Under the pieces are notes generated by a model that did no database searches, had not been told where the DNA came from, and was given only the letters and a program-made list of their open reading frames with translations. Shown piece after piece: positions 1 through 8,440 of a stretch of DNA of 64,000 bases (within the stretch, counting starts at the first letter, position 1; the number at the start of each line of letters is the position of its first letter). Source of the stretch: JBGAHD01 sp044226395 (GTDB taxonomy: Bacteria; Pseudomonadota; Gammaproteobacteria; Xanthomonadales; Ahniellaceae); contig JBGAHD010000001.1 of assembly GCA_044226395.1 (NCBI GenBank), forward strand, positions 1,277,014 through 1,341,013, read 5' to 3'. The position numbers and the translations under genes were made by a program.

Positions 1-290
1 GTCGGCCGCGACGCGCGCAAGGCGGCGAGATCCTCGGCCATCGCCTCGGCGCCGACCGCCTTGCCGCGCGCCTGGGCCTCGCGCGCGGCGAGCACCACGC
101 CATAAGCCGCCGCGATGCCGATCGCCGGCGCGCCCCGCACTACCAGATCGTGAATCGCACCAGCCACCGCGCGCGCGGTGTCGTAGCGATGCCAGATCGT
201 CTCGTGCGGCAACTTGCGCTGATCGAGCAATTCCAGCGCGTCGCCAGTCCAACGCAGCGCGCGCACGCGGTCGTAAGCGGAAAGATCCAT
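1..290 (-). CDS. mtnA: S-methyl-5-thioribose-1-phosphate isomerase, N-terminal part (cut by window edge)
   Basis: Methionine salvage enzyme that isomerises the aldose S-methyl-5-thioribose-1-phosphate to the ketose S-methyl-5-thioribulose-1-phosphate in the cytoplasm. Only the first 96 or so residues are present, because the gene runs off the left end. The start ATG is at 288-290 (minus strand), with AGGAAC upstream as ribosome binding site. Seen: a start reading MDLSAYDRVRALRW and the family motif VRGAPAIG at about residues 51-58, the hallmark of the MtnA/eIF2B-alpha-like fold. The catalytic Cys and Asp lie outside the window. The next gene to the right is also on the minus strand, but 185 bp separate them. 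Confidence 0.9.
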   Translation of the reverse strand, partial: MDLSAYDRVRALRWTGDALELLDQRKLPHETIWHRYDTARAVAGAIHDLVVRGAPAIGIAAAYGVVLAAREAQARGKAVGAEAMAEDLAALRASRP

Positions 291-475
291 GCGGAGTTCC
301 TGAAACGGATGCGCGATTGTCGCCGCGATGGCGGCGAGGGGCAATCGCGGTGGCGATTCCTGGCGCCGACTTGTTTAACTACGGGGCGATGTGCCTAGCG
401 AGGGGCACGTTTGATTTCACGCCATGAAGGCTGTTCGACTTGGCGAGCGGAGTCAGCAGCCGGCGTCCCCAATCA

Positions 476-958
476 TCACTTAGGTTTGCCCGTCGATCTT
501 TTCGCGGCCTTCTTCAAAGGGACACTCTTGCGATTGCGTGCGAGTTTCTCAGCTGCCTTCGCCACCTTGGCCTTGCCCACCGTGACCCCTTTCGCGCGCT
601 CATCGGCTTGATACTCGCGCAATCGCGCCTGGATCACGGCCTTGATCAACGGATACGGCATCGGTTCGTCCAAGGGAAACGAGAGATTGCCCTTGTCGTT
701 GGCGTAGCGCGCCGCGCGACGCTGGATCGCGGCGTCGCGCACGGGCGGGAAAATACTGATGTGCGCCTTGAACGCGCCCAGGTAGACGAGCGTGGTGCGC
801 AGCATGAACGCGGGAATCTGGTAGCTGATGCGCTCGACGACGTCGGGGGCGACCTCATGAACGAGCGCGCGCACGCGATTCATGACCGCTTGAGTGCTTG
901 GCGGCAAGCGATCGATGTAGGCATCGACGGTAGTGACGGCGGAAGGTTTGGTCGGCAT
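476..958 (-). CDS. DUF1801 (YdhG-like) family protein
   Basis: A 160-residue cytoplasmic protein. The core (about residues 8-125) has the DUF1801 layout: an N-terminal helix with IDRLP, the stretch VVERISYQIPAF, and ISIFPPV followed by LSFPLDEPMPY. Relatives include Bacillus YdhG, described as a frataxin-like iron chaperone, but the role here is not established. The last 35 residues are unusually rich in Lys, Arg and Ala (ending KKAAKRSTGKPK), a basic tail that could contact nucleic acid. The start ATG at 956-958 is preceded by GAGGA. It ends the minus-strand run that begins with the ABC transporter, whose stop codon is 18 bp upstream of this start. Confidence 0.75.
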   Translation of the reverse strand: MPTKPSAVTTVDAYIDRLPPSTQAVMNRVRALVHEVAPDVVERISYQIPAFMLRTTLVYLGAFKAHISIFPPVRDAAIQRRAARYANDKGNLSFPLDEPMPYPLIKAVIQARLREYQADERAKGVTVGKAKVAKAAEKLARNRKSVPLKKAAKRSTGKPK

Positions 959-976
959 GTCGAGTCCTCGCGCGGG

Positions 977-2746
977 TCATGCCGCGCCGGTTTGAATGCG
1001 CCACAATCCCGCGTAGATCCCACCGCGCGCGAGCAGTTCGTCGTGCGTGCCGCGCTCGGCCACGCGACCGGCGTCGAGCACCACGATCTGATCGGCGTGC
1101 ACGATGGTCGAGAGGCGATGCGCGATCACCAGCACGGTGCGGCCGTGAGCAAGATGGCGCAGCGAGCGCTGGATCGCGGCTTCGGTTTCGTTGTCGACGG
1201 CGGAGGTGGCTTCGTCGAGCAGCAGCACCGGCGGGTCTTTCAGCAGCGCGCGCGCGATCGCGAGGCGCTGGCGTTGGCCGCCCGAGAGCATCTGGCCGCG
1301 CTCGCCGACGCGCGTGTCGTAGCCGCGCGGTAGCGCTTCGATGAAGGCGTGCGCTTCGGCCGCGCGCGCGGCGGCGATGACGTCGGCGTCGCTGGCATCG
1401 GGGCGCGCGTAGGCGATGTTGTCGCGGATGGCGCCGTCGAACAGAAAGACGTCCTGACTCACCCAGCCGAGTTGCGCGCGCAAGGCACCGGCGTCGATCT
1501 CGGCGCTGTCGGTGCCGTCGAAGCGCAAGCGTCCCGCGGTCGGTCGCACCAGGCCCAGCAGCAACTTGAACAAGGTCGTCTTGCCCGCGCCGGTGGCGCC
1601 GACGAAGGCGACCGTGGTGCCGGCGGCGATCTTCAAGTCGATGCCGGAAATCGCGACGCGACCATCGTCATAGGCAAAGCCCAGGCCTTCGAGCGAGATC
1701 TCGCCGCGCAGGCGCGGCAAGGTGCTCAGCGCGCCCACCGGCGGCGCGGGCTCGTCGAGCAAGGCGAGCACGCGGCGCGTCGAGGCCATGGCGCGTTCGT
1801 ACAAATCCACCGTCTCGGCCAAGCGCGTCAGCGGCCACAACAGGCGCTGCGTCAGGAACACGAGCACGGCATACAAGCCTTCGCGCAGTTCACCGTGCAG
1901 CACTTGCACGCCGCCCCACACGAAGGTGGCCAGAAAGCCCGCGAGAATGGCCATGCGAATCAGCGGAATGAAGGCCGAACTCACCGCGATGGCACGACGA
2001 TTGGCGGCCAGATAGGCCTCGCTGTCGACTTCCAGCGCGCGCAGCTCGCGCGCCTCGGCCGAGAAACTCTTGATCGTGGCGATGCCCGCGAGCGCGTTGG
2101 CGATGCGCGCGGCCAGTCGACTGGCCTGCGTGCGCACGGAGTCGTAGCGCGGCGCCACCCGCCGCTGAAAATGGAACGCGCCCCACAAGATGATCGGAAT
2201 CGGCAGGAAGGCGAACACCGCGATCGTCGGCGCCACCACGAAGAACACGCCGCCGACCGCGAGCACGGTGACGATCACCTGGATGATGTCGCTGGCGCCA
2301 CCGTTGAGAAAGCGCTCGAGCTGGTTGATGTCGTCATTGAGCACGGCGGTCAGGCCGGCCGCGCTGCGCGATTCGAAATAGGTCACGTCCAGCCGCTCGA
2401 CGTGGGCGAAGGCTTGCAGGCGCAACTCATGCTGGATGCGCTGGGCGAGGTTGCGCCACAGCAGCAGGTACCAGTATTCGAACAACGACTCGCACACCCA
2501 GATCACCAAGGTCGCGGCGCCGAGCAGATACACCTGCGTGTACGGATCGGTGACGCCGAGCTCGGCCAGCAGCGAGGATTCGCGTCGCGCGACCACGTCG
2601 ACGGCGATGCCGATCAAGATTTCCGGCGCGATGTCGAACAACTTGTTCAATACCGAGCACGCGGTCGCGCCGATCACTTGGCGGCGATGGCCGCGGGCAT
2701 GGCGCAGCAAGGTCCAAAGCGTGGACAATGACGAGGATTCGCTCAT
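977..2746 (-). CDS. ABC transporter, fused permease and ATPase (exporter half-transporter)
   Basis: A 589-residue inner-membrane ABC exporter of the MsbA/ABCB type that would act as a homodimer or heterodimer. Residues about 1-310 form the six-helix transmembrane domain. The ATPase domain follows, with Walker A GATGAGKTTL near residue 385, signature LSGGQRQRLAIARALL, Walker B VLLLDEATSAVD and the switch histidine in VIAHRLSTI, so all catalytic motifs are intact. The substrate cannot be read from sequence; lipids, peptides and drugs are all possible for this subfamily. The start has no Shine-Dalgarno. TAGGCT lies exactly 6 nt before the ATG, so the mRNA is probably leaderless. The DUF1801 gene follows 18 bp downstream and is probably cotranscribed. 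Confidence 0.9.
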   Translation of the reverse strand: MSESSSLSTLWTLLRHARGHRRQVIGATACSVLNKLFDIAPEILIGIAVDVVARRESSLLAELGVTDPYTQVYLLGAATLVIWVCESLFEYWYLLLWRNLAQRIQHELRLQAFAHVERLDVTYFESRSAAGLTAVLNDDINQLERFLNGGASDIIQVIVTVLAVGGVFFVVAPTIAVFAFLPIPIILWGAFHFQRRVAPRYDSVRTQASRLAARIANALAGIATIKSFSAEARELRALEVDSEAYLAANRRAIAVSSAFIPLIRMAILAGFLATFVWGGVQVLHGELREGLYAVLVFLTQRLLWPLTRLAETVDLYERAMASTRRVLALLDEPAPPVGALSTLPRLRGEISLEGLGFAYDDGRVAISGIDLKIAAGTTVAFVGATGAGKTTLFKLLLGLVRPTAGRLRFDGTDSAEIDAGALRAQLGWVSQDVFLFDGAIRDNIAYARPDASDADVIAAARAAEAHAFIEALPRGYDTRVGERGQMLSGGQRQRLAIARALLKDPPVLLLDEATSAVDNETEAAIQRSLRHLAHGRTVLVIAHRLSTIVHADQIVVLDAGRVAERGTHDELLARGGIYAGLWRIQTGAA

Positions 2747-2760
2747 CGACTTAGCCTAGC
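2744..2760 (-). promoter_or_regulatory. candidate leaderless promoter (-10) of the ABC transporter gene
   Basis: On the minus strand TGCTAGGCT (extended -10, TG-n-TAnnnT) ends at 2753. Six bases later comes the ATG at 2746-2744. Transcription would start at or next to the A of the ATG, leaving no 5' leader. No convincing -35 or Shine-Dalgarno is visible. Confidence 0.5.
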
Positions 2761-2789
2761 ATCGACCCCGGACCGACCTGAGGACGACC

Positions 2790-3818
2790 ATGCTCAAGAC
2801 CGCCACGCGCCTGACCAAGTCCGCCACCTCGCTGCTGCGCGGCGTCGATTCGGTCGATCGTGGCGCGGCGCGCGAACGCGTGGCGGGTTTGCGCAAGCGC
2901 TATCCCAAGGTCGAGCGCGACGAACTGCACAAGTCCATGGTCTACGCCAAGTGCCTGCAAGCCGGCGCGGTCGGCGGCGTGGGCGCGGTGCTGCATTCGG
3001 TGCCGGGACTGCGCCTGATCGCCGACACCTTGGCCGGTCAGCTCACGGACGATCGCGTAGTCGCGACCTTGCAGTCGGAACTCATCGCCGAGACGTTCGC
3101 GCTGTACGAGATCGAACTCTCGCCGCCGGCCGAGCGCGTGGCCATGGCGACGATCGCCGCGGGTCAGGCCGGCGCGAGCGCGGTCAGCGGCGGCATCGCG
3201 CGCCATCTCGCCCAGCAAGCGACCTTGTGGTTGAGCGGCCCGCTGTCGCGTCGCGCCCTGCCCTTGGCCAAGATCGCCACGGCGGTCGCCAGCCACATCG
3301 CCATCACCTATGCCATCGGCACGCGCGCGCGCGCCATCGCCAAGGTCAAGCACGCGGGCGTGGCCGACTGGCCGGACCTGCTGCGCGAATTCACCATGAT
3401 CGACGAGCGCAAGCTGGCCGACTGGGCCGGCCGCGCCACGCGCGTGGCCATCGATCAGGCCGGCGGCGCGGCGCAGTCATGGCTACGTTCGCTGGGGTCG
3501 ATGCTGCCGGAATTCCCCTCGCCCAAGTCCCTGATGCGCGCGGCGTCGGGCAAGGTCGGCGGCGCGCGACGGGCCGCGACGGGCAAAAAGCCCAAGGCGG
3601 CCGGCAAATCTGCACGAAAAACCGCGACGCGCGTGGGCAAAACGCCCGGACGGCGCACTACAATTCGGGCATGTTACCTACCGCCGCGAATTTCGAGCAG
3701 TGGATCGAGCGCGCCCGCCGCCGCGATCCGGAAGCCTGCTACCAGGTCGGTCGCGTCTACGCCGGCCACCAGGAATTCTCGCGCGCGCGCCGCTACTTGC
3801 GTGAAGCCGCGGAGCTAG
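2790..3818 (+). CDS. EcsC-like conserved protein with Lys/Arg-rich tail
   Basis: A hypothetical protein of up to 342 residues. The first 250 or so residues are mostly helical, with Ala/Gly-rich hydrophobic helices (for example AGAVGGVGAVLHSVPGLRLI near residues 53-72), and distantly recall the EcsC family (PF12787). That assignment is a guess. It continues into a Lys/Arg/Ala-rich, histone-H1-like tail (about 265-295). The start ATG has GAGGACG upstream. The frame stays open for 148 nt inside the next gene, and the residues encoded there look like an out-of-frame shadow of it. Either the true end overlaps the neighbour this far, or a small indel has moved the stop. It is divergent from the ABC transporter across 43 bp. 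Confidence 0.55.
   Translation: MLKTATRLTKSATSLLRGVDSVDRGAARERVAGLRKRYPKVERDELHKSMVYAKCLQAGAVGGVGAVLHSVPGLRLIADTLAGQLTDDRVVATLQSELIAETFALYEIELSPPAERVAMATIAAGQAGASAVSGGIARHLAQQATLWLSGPLSRRALPLAKIATAVASHIAITYAIGTRARAIAKVKHAGVADWPDLLREFTMIDERKLADWAGRATRVAIDQAGGAAQSWLRSLGSMLPEFPSPKSLMRAASGKVGGARRAATGKKPKAAGKSARKTATRVGKTPGRRTTIRACYLPPRISSSGSSAPAAAIRKPATRSVASTPATRNSRARAATCVKPRS
3659..3673 (+). promoter_or_regulatory. candidate leaderless promoter (-10) of the first Sel1-dioxygenase
   Basis: TACAAT at 3659-3664 lies exactly 6 nt before the ATG at 3671. No Shine-Dalgarno is present. A small hairpin, GGGC-AAAAC-GCCC, lies about 10-25 nt further upstream, at the end of the preceding gene. Confidence 0.5.
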
Positions 3819-4966
3819 GCCACGCGGAGGCGATGACCGAGCTCGCGCTGTTCGCGCTCTACGGCATCGGGGTCCCCCCGGAAATCGCCGAAGGCGTGAA
3901 GCAACTGCGGCGCGCCGAGGACGCGGGCTCGGGCGAGGCGGCGTATCAACTTGCCCTGGTCGCCTGGGCCGACTTGTTGATGCCGCTCGATCTGACCGCG
4001 ATGGCCGAGCGCCTGCGTCAATCCGCGCTGCGCGATTTCGCGCCGGGATTGCGCGCGGCCGCCTTATTGCTCGCGGCCGATGCGCGCGAAGGCGATACCG
4101 CGCGCGATGCCCTGGCGGACGCCTGCCTCGCGCGCGCGACCACGCTCGGCGATGGCTTGAGCGCCTTCCTGCTCGCGCGTCGTCGACTGGCCGCTGGCGA
4201 CCGCGATCAGGCCTTGTGCCTGGCGACGCTCGCCGCGCGCGCCGGCGTGCCGCGCGCGCGGACATTGTTTCCCGACCTCGCGCTCGACGGGCCCGCCGAA
4301 TGGCCCGCATCGCCGCGCCCCGAACTGCCGACCTTGCGCCTGAGCGCGGGCAAGACCGCCGCGCCGCAACGCCTCAACGCCGATCCGCTGGTCGAGATCT
4401 TCGAGGACATCTACAGCGCCGAGGAATGCGAATTCATCATCGCCCTGGGCGAGCCGCACCTCAACGCCTCGATGACCCTGTCCGATCACGCGCCCGTGCT
4501 CAGCCACAGCGAGTACCGCAGCAGCAGCGATCATTCCTTCTACACCTTCCAGGAAGACTTCGGCCTGCGCTGGCTGCAATGGCGCATGCTGGAGTTGCTC
4601 GGCGTGCCCATGCATCAGGCCGAGCACCTGTCGCTGCTGCGCTATCTGCCCGGCGAGCAGTACCAGCCGCATCGCGACTATCTGCCGCCGAACCTGGTGC
4701 GCAAGGTCCATGGTCTGCAGGAACCCGGTCAGCGCGTGCACACCGTGTTCTGCTACCTGGCCGATGTCGCCGAAGGCGGCGAGACCGAGTTTCCAATGTA
4801 TGACCTTCGCATCAGTCCGCGACGCGGCCGCGTGGTGCACTTTCTCAATGTCCTGCCCGACGGTTCGCCCGACCCGCGCACCTTGCACGCCGGGCTGCCG
4901 GTAAAATCGGGCGTGAAATGGCTGGCGACCTTGTGGACGCGGCAGCGGCGCTTTCGCGACTACTGA
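3671..4966 (+). CDS. Sel1-repeat protein with C-terminal prolyl-4-hydroxylase-type 2OG-Fe(II) dioxygenase domain
   Basis: A 431-residue cytoplasmic protein. Residues about 10-210 are degenerate Sel1/TPR-type helical pairs (EACYQVGRVY, EAMTELALFALYGIG, GEAAYQLALVAW). Residues about 235-431 are a 2-oxoglutarate- and Fe(II)-dependent oxygenase of the prolyl-4-hydroxylase type. The iron ligands are visible as His334-x-Asp336 (PHRDYLPP) and His406 (LHAGL), and the 2-oxoglutarate-binding Lys416 sits in GVKW. Such enzymes hydroxylate protein prolines; the substrate here is unknown, and the repeats probably dock it. The start is the ATG at 3671, 6 nt after a TACAAT box. A paralogue with the same architecture follows 94 bp downstream, which suggests local duplication. 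Confidence 0.88.
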   Translation: MLPTAANFEQWIERARRRDPEACYQVGRVYAGHQEFSRARRYLREAAELGHAEAMTELALFALYGIGVPPEIAEGVKQLRRAEDAGSGEAAYQLALVAWADLLMPLDLTAMAERLRQSALRDFAPGLRAAALLLAADAREGDTARDALADACLARATTLGDGLSAFLLARRRLAAGDRDQALCLATLAARAGVPRARTLFPDLALDGPAEWPASPRPELPTLRLSAGKTAAPQRLNADPLVEIFEDIYSAEECEFIIALGEPHLNASMTLSDHAPVLSHSEYRSSSDHSFYTFQEDFGLRWLQWRMLELLGVPMHQAEHLSLLRYLPGEQYQPHRDYLPPNLVRKVHGLQEPGQRVHTVFCYLADVAEGGETEFPMYDLRISPRRGRVVHFLNVLPDGSPDPRTLHAGLPVKSGVKWLATLWTRQRRFRDY

Positions 4967-5060
4967 GCGCGGCGCGGTCCACGCGCGTCGCCGCGACGAT
5001 GAGGCGCGCGCGACCGTCTGGAAGCAAGGCCCGGCGCGAACCGATGGAGCAAGATCCGCG

Positions 5061-6344
5061 ATGAGCAGCACGATGCAAACGCTGCAGCAACGAGCCGAGA
5101 ACGGCGACGCCGTGGCGCAATTCCACATGGGCATCCTGCTCGCCTCGCAATCGCGTTACACCGAGGCGCGCGAGCAGTTGCGCAAGGCCGCCACGCGCGT
5201 GGCCGATGCCGCCGCGTGGCTGGGGCTGTTCTCGCTGTTCGGCTATCTCGGCGCGCCCGAGCTCGAACTCGCCTTGCAACAACTGCTGATGGCCGAAGCC
5301 GCGGGCTCGGGCGAGGCTTCGTATTGGCTGGCGACCCTTAGCTGGACCGGCGTGATGTTGCCGCGCGAACCGCAACGCATGGCCGAGCGCTTGGTCTCCG
5401 CCGCGCGTCGCGATCATCTGGGCGCCTTGCGCGCGCTGGCCATGCTGTACGCGCGAGGCGGCGAGCACGATCCCGCGATGCGCCGGCTCGCCGATCAATG
5501 CCTGGCGCGTGGCGGCGCGCTGCACGATCGTACGTGCCTCTATCTGCTCGGCCTGCGCTGGCGCCGTCATGGCGACGAATCGCAACGCGCGCAGGCCGAA
5601 GGCTTTCTCGCCGCCGCCGCGCAACGGCGACTGGAACGCGCGGCGCGCGATCTGCGCCTGGGCGTGCCCGCGGCCCTGCCCCGTCAGCCCGCGCTGTTCG
5701 ATTTGCCCTTGCCGCCGATCGATACGCGCGCCGACGGCACGCCGGTCGTGCACCACACCGCGCCCCTGATCGAAACCGTCGACGGCTATTTCAGCGCGGA
5801 CGAATGCGAATACCTGATCGCCGTGGCCGAGCCCAACCTCGCGCGCTCGCAAACGGTGGCCGCGACCGACGGCCGCATGATGATCCACGACGCGCGCACC
5901 AGCTCCGACACGACCTTGTTCAGCGCGCGCGATGACTTCGTCGCGCGCTGGCTGCAGGCGCGCATGCTCGACCGGCTCGGCGCGCCGATGAGCCATGGCG
6001 AGCACATCGTGGTGCTGCGCTATCGCCCCGGCGAGCAGTACAAGGCGCACTACGACTATCTGCCGCCCGACGCGCGCGGCAATCGCGACGCGCCCGATCA
6101 ACCGGGCCAGCGCGTGCACACGGTGTTCTGCTACTTGAGCGACGTCGATGAAGGCGGCGAGACCGACTTCCCGCGCCTGCAACAACGCATTTCGCCACGC
6201 CAGGGCCGCATCGTCCACTTCGAGAACCTCGACGCGCGCGATCAGCCCGAACCGCTGACCCTGCACGCGGGCCTGACCCCGGCGCGCGGCGAGAAGTGGC
6301 TGGGCACGATCTGGACGCGGCAGCGGCCTTATCGCGCGTGGTGA
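5061..6344 (+). CDS. Sel1-repeat protein with C-terminal prolyl-4-hydroxylase-type 2OG-Fe(II) dioxygenase domain (paralogue)
   Basis: A 427-residue paralogue of the preceding gene with the same order of parts: Sel1-like helical repeats (about 1-200; AQFHMGILLASQSRY, GEASYWLATLSWTG) and then the dioxygenase domain. The iron site is complete (His330-x-Asp332 in AHYDYLPP; His402 in LHAGL), with Lys412 in GEKW for 2-oxoglutarate. Conserved blocks shared with its neighbour include RVHTVFCYL, EGGET and LWTRQR/IWTRQR. Differences are concentrated in the repeat half, which would fit different substrates for the two enzymes. It starts at ATG 5061 with GGAG about 12 nt upstream, so unlike its neighbour it has a leader. 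Transcription from the upstream gene's promoter is likely. Confidence 0.88.
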   Translation: MSSTMQTLQQRAENGDAVAQFHMGILLASQSRYTEAREQLRKAATRVADAAAWLGLFSLFGYLGAPELELALQQLLMAEAAGSGEASYWLATLSWTGVMLPREPQRMAERLVSAARRDHLGALRALAMLYARGGEHDPAMRRLADQCLARGGALHDRTCLYLLGLRWRRHGDESQRAQAEGFLAAAAQRRLERAARDLRLGVPAALPRQPALFDLPLPPIDTRADGTPVVHHTAPLIETVDGYFSADECEYLIAVAEPNLARSQTVAATDGRMMIHDARTSSDTTLFSARDDFVARWLQARMLDRLGAPMSHGEHIVVLRYRPGEQYKAHYDYLPPDARGNRDAPDQPGQRVHTVFCYLSDVDEGGETDFPRLQQRISPRQGRIVHFENLDARDQPEPLTLHAGLTPARGEKWLGTIWTRQRPYRAW

Positions 6345-6639
6345 TTCGCGCTTGCGACGCCGCGCGTCGTGACAGGGTCCTGGTGAATCTCGCCTAGCGC
6401 CTAGTGTTCGGCGAGTCGCTTCGCACGCTTCGCGAATCTCGCATGGCGAATCGCGCACACCGATTCGACTCGCGCGCCGAGTAAACAGCGCCTCGCGATC
6501 GCGCCCCACATGCTCGACCGGCATATGCCCATGCCCAGCCATCCTTTCCGGGCGCGCGCGCCCGGCGCCTAGGATTCGGTCCACTCCGCTGGATGGTCGC
6601 GCGCTCCGCGTCGCCGCGCGCGGAGGCATGAGGTGACGC
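6345..6639. other. intergenic region upstream of the cys operon
   Basis: No gene seen. It is the expected site for CysB control of cysJIH. TAGGAT at 6570-6575 is a possible -10 box about 65 nt before the cysJ start, with a weak TTTCCG at 6545-6550 as -35. A perfect 18-bp palindrome of G and C fills 6548-6565, in the spacer between them. Confidence 0.4.
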
Positions 6640-8439
6640 GTGTCCGCCGTGACGAGCAGGCAACCGGTGCAAATCGCCGACGAACAACAGGCGCTGCTGC
6701 GTCGCCTCGCCGAGGGCCTCGATCCCTCGGGTCTGCTCTGGGCCTCGGGCTATCTCGCGGGACTAGCCGCGGCGCAAGCGCCGCCGTTGTCGATCGCCAC
6801 CGGCGCGCAGGCGGCGATCGCGCTGCGCGTGAGCGTGGTCTACGGCACGCAGACCGGCAACTCGCGCCGCATCGCCGAGCAAGTGGCCGAGCAAGCCAAG
6901 GCCGCCGGCTTCGAGGTTCGCTTGCTCAGCGCCGGCAAATATCCGCTGCGCGAACTCGAGCGCGAGCAGTACCTCGTCGTCGTGATCAGCACGCAAGGCG
7001 ATGGCGACCCGCCCGATGACGCGCGCGATTTCGTCGAGCACGTGCTCGGTCGTCGCGCGCCACGTCTGCCGGAGCTGCGCTACGCGGTGCTGGCGCTGGG
7101 CGATTCCAGCTATCCGAAGTTTTGCGAGACCGGCCGCAAGCTCGACGCGCGCTTGAGCGAACTCGGCGCGCGCGCCTTGCTGGCGCGCGCCGACGCCGAT
7201 CTCGACATCGAATCCGTCGCGCCCACCTGGCTCGGCGCGACACTGACCGCGCTGCGCGACAGCGCCGGCGATGCGCTGCAACCCCGCGCCACCGTAACGC
7301 CGCTGCGCCCGGGCCCGCCCAGTCACACGCGCGAACGTCCGTTCGCCGCCGAGATCCTGATCAATCAGCGCATCACCGCGCGCGAAGCGGGCAAGGACGT
7401 GCGCCATCTCGAGTTCTCGCTCGCCGGTTCCGGCCTGCGTTACGAGCCGGGCGATGCCTTGGGCGTGCTGCCGCGCAATCCGCGTCTGGCGGTCGACGAT
7501 CTGCTCGCGCTGACGCAACTCGATGGCGACTCGCGCGTGAGTCATGGCGGCCACTCGCGCACGCTGCGTGAATGGCTGACCGAAGCGCGCGAGATCACGC
7601 GCTTGAGTCGACCGGTCATCGCCACGCACGCGGCGCGCGCCGAAGCGGCCGAACTCAATCGTCTGCTCGCGCCGGAACATCAACCAGCGCTGGCGCAACT
7701 CATCGCCACGCACCAATTCGCCGATCTGCTGCGCGCTTATCCCGCCGATTGGTCGCCCGAGGAACTGGTCGAGGCGCTGCGGCCATTGACGCCGCGCCTG
7801 TACTCCATCGCTTCGAGCATGCGCGCCGTCGGCGACGAGGCGCACGTCACCGTGGCGGTGGTCGATTACGCGTTGCACGGTCGGCGCCATCTCGGCGCGG
7901 CCTCCGGCCATCTGTCCACGGAGTTGGCCGAAGGTGACCGTGCGCGCCTCTTTATTGAAAGCAACGAGCGCTTTCGTCTGCCCGTCGATGGTGCGCGCGA
8001 CGTGATCATGATCGGCGCGGGCACCGGTGTCGCGCCCTATCGCGGTTTCCTGCAGGAGCGCGAAGCCACGGGCGCGAGCGGTCGCCACTGGCTGTTCTTC
8101 GGCGAGCAGCATCGCGAGAACACCTTCCTGTATCAGCTCGAATGGCTCGATGCCCGGGCGCGCGGCAGCCTGCATCGCCTCGATCTCGCGTTCTCGCGCG
8201 ACCAGGCCGAGAAGGTTTACGTGCAGCATCGCCTGCGCGAGCAAGGCGCGGAACTGCTGCGCTGGCTTCGCGAGGGCGCGCACCTGTACGTGTGCGGCGA
8301 CGCCAAGCGACTCGCGCCCAATGTGCACGCGGCGCTGCGCGACGTGATCGTGACCCACGGTGGTCGTTCGCCCGAGGACGCCGAGGCCGAACTCGCGCAG
8401 CTTGCGCGCGAACACCGCTATCTGCGCGACGTGTACTGA
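6640..8439 (+). CDS. cysJ: assimilatory sulfite reductase (NADPH) flavoprotein alpha subunit
   Basis: A 599-residue FMN/FAD diflavin reductase that passes NADPH electrons to CysI for six-electron reduction of sulfite to sulfide. Domain order: flavodoxin-like FMN domain (VVYGTQTGNS at 66-75, LALGDSSYPKFC later), FAD domain (TPRLYSIASS), then the NADPH domain (IGAGTGVAPYRGFLQER, YVCGDAKRLA), ending in the usual aromatic C-terminus (RDVY). The start is a GTG at 6640 with GAGGTG just upstream. It is followed after one base by cysI and then by cysH and the ATP sulfurylase/APS kinase gene, a sulfate assimilation operon with cysB convergent at its end. Confidence 0.97.
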   Translation: MSAVTSRQPVQIADEQQALLRRLAEGLDPSGLLWASGYLAGLAAAQAPPLSIATGAQAAIALRVSVVYGTQTGNSRRIAEQVAEQAKAAGFEVRLLSAGKYPLRELEREQYLVVVISTQGDGDPPDDARDFVEHVLGRRAPRLPELRYAVLALGDSSYPKFCETGRKLDARLSELGARALLARADADLDIESVAPTWLGATLTALRDSAGDALQPRATVTPLRPGPPSHTRERPFAAEILINQRITAREAGKDVRHLEFSLAGSGLRYEPGDALGVLPRNPRLAVDDLLALTQLDGDSRVSHGGHSRTLREWLTEAREITRLSRPVIATHAARAEAAELNRLLAPEHQPALAQLIATHQFADLLRAYPADWSPEELVEALRPLTPRLYSIASSMRAVGDEAHVTVAVVDYALHGRRHLGAASGHLSTELAEGDRARLFIESNERFRLPVDGARDVIMIGAGTGVAPYRGFLQEREATGASGRHWLFFGEQHRENTFLYQLEWLDARARGSLHRLDLAFSRDQAEKVYVQHRLREQGAELLRWLREGAHLYVCGDAKRLAPNVHAALRDVIVTHGGRSPEDAEAELAQLAREHRYLRDVY

Positions 8440-8440
8440 C

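Noticed and set aside
4845..6629. 594-codon minus-strand frame opposite the second Sel1-dioxygenase
   Set aside because: Same antisense artefact. The plus strand carries intact catalytic motifs, and the minus translation has no recognisable family.
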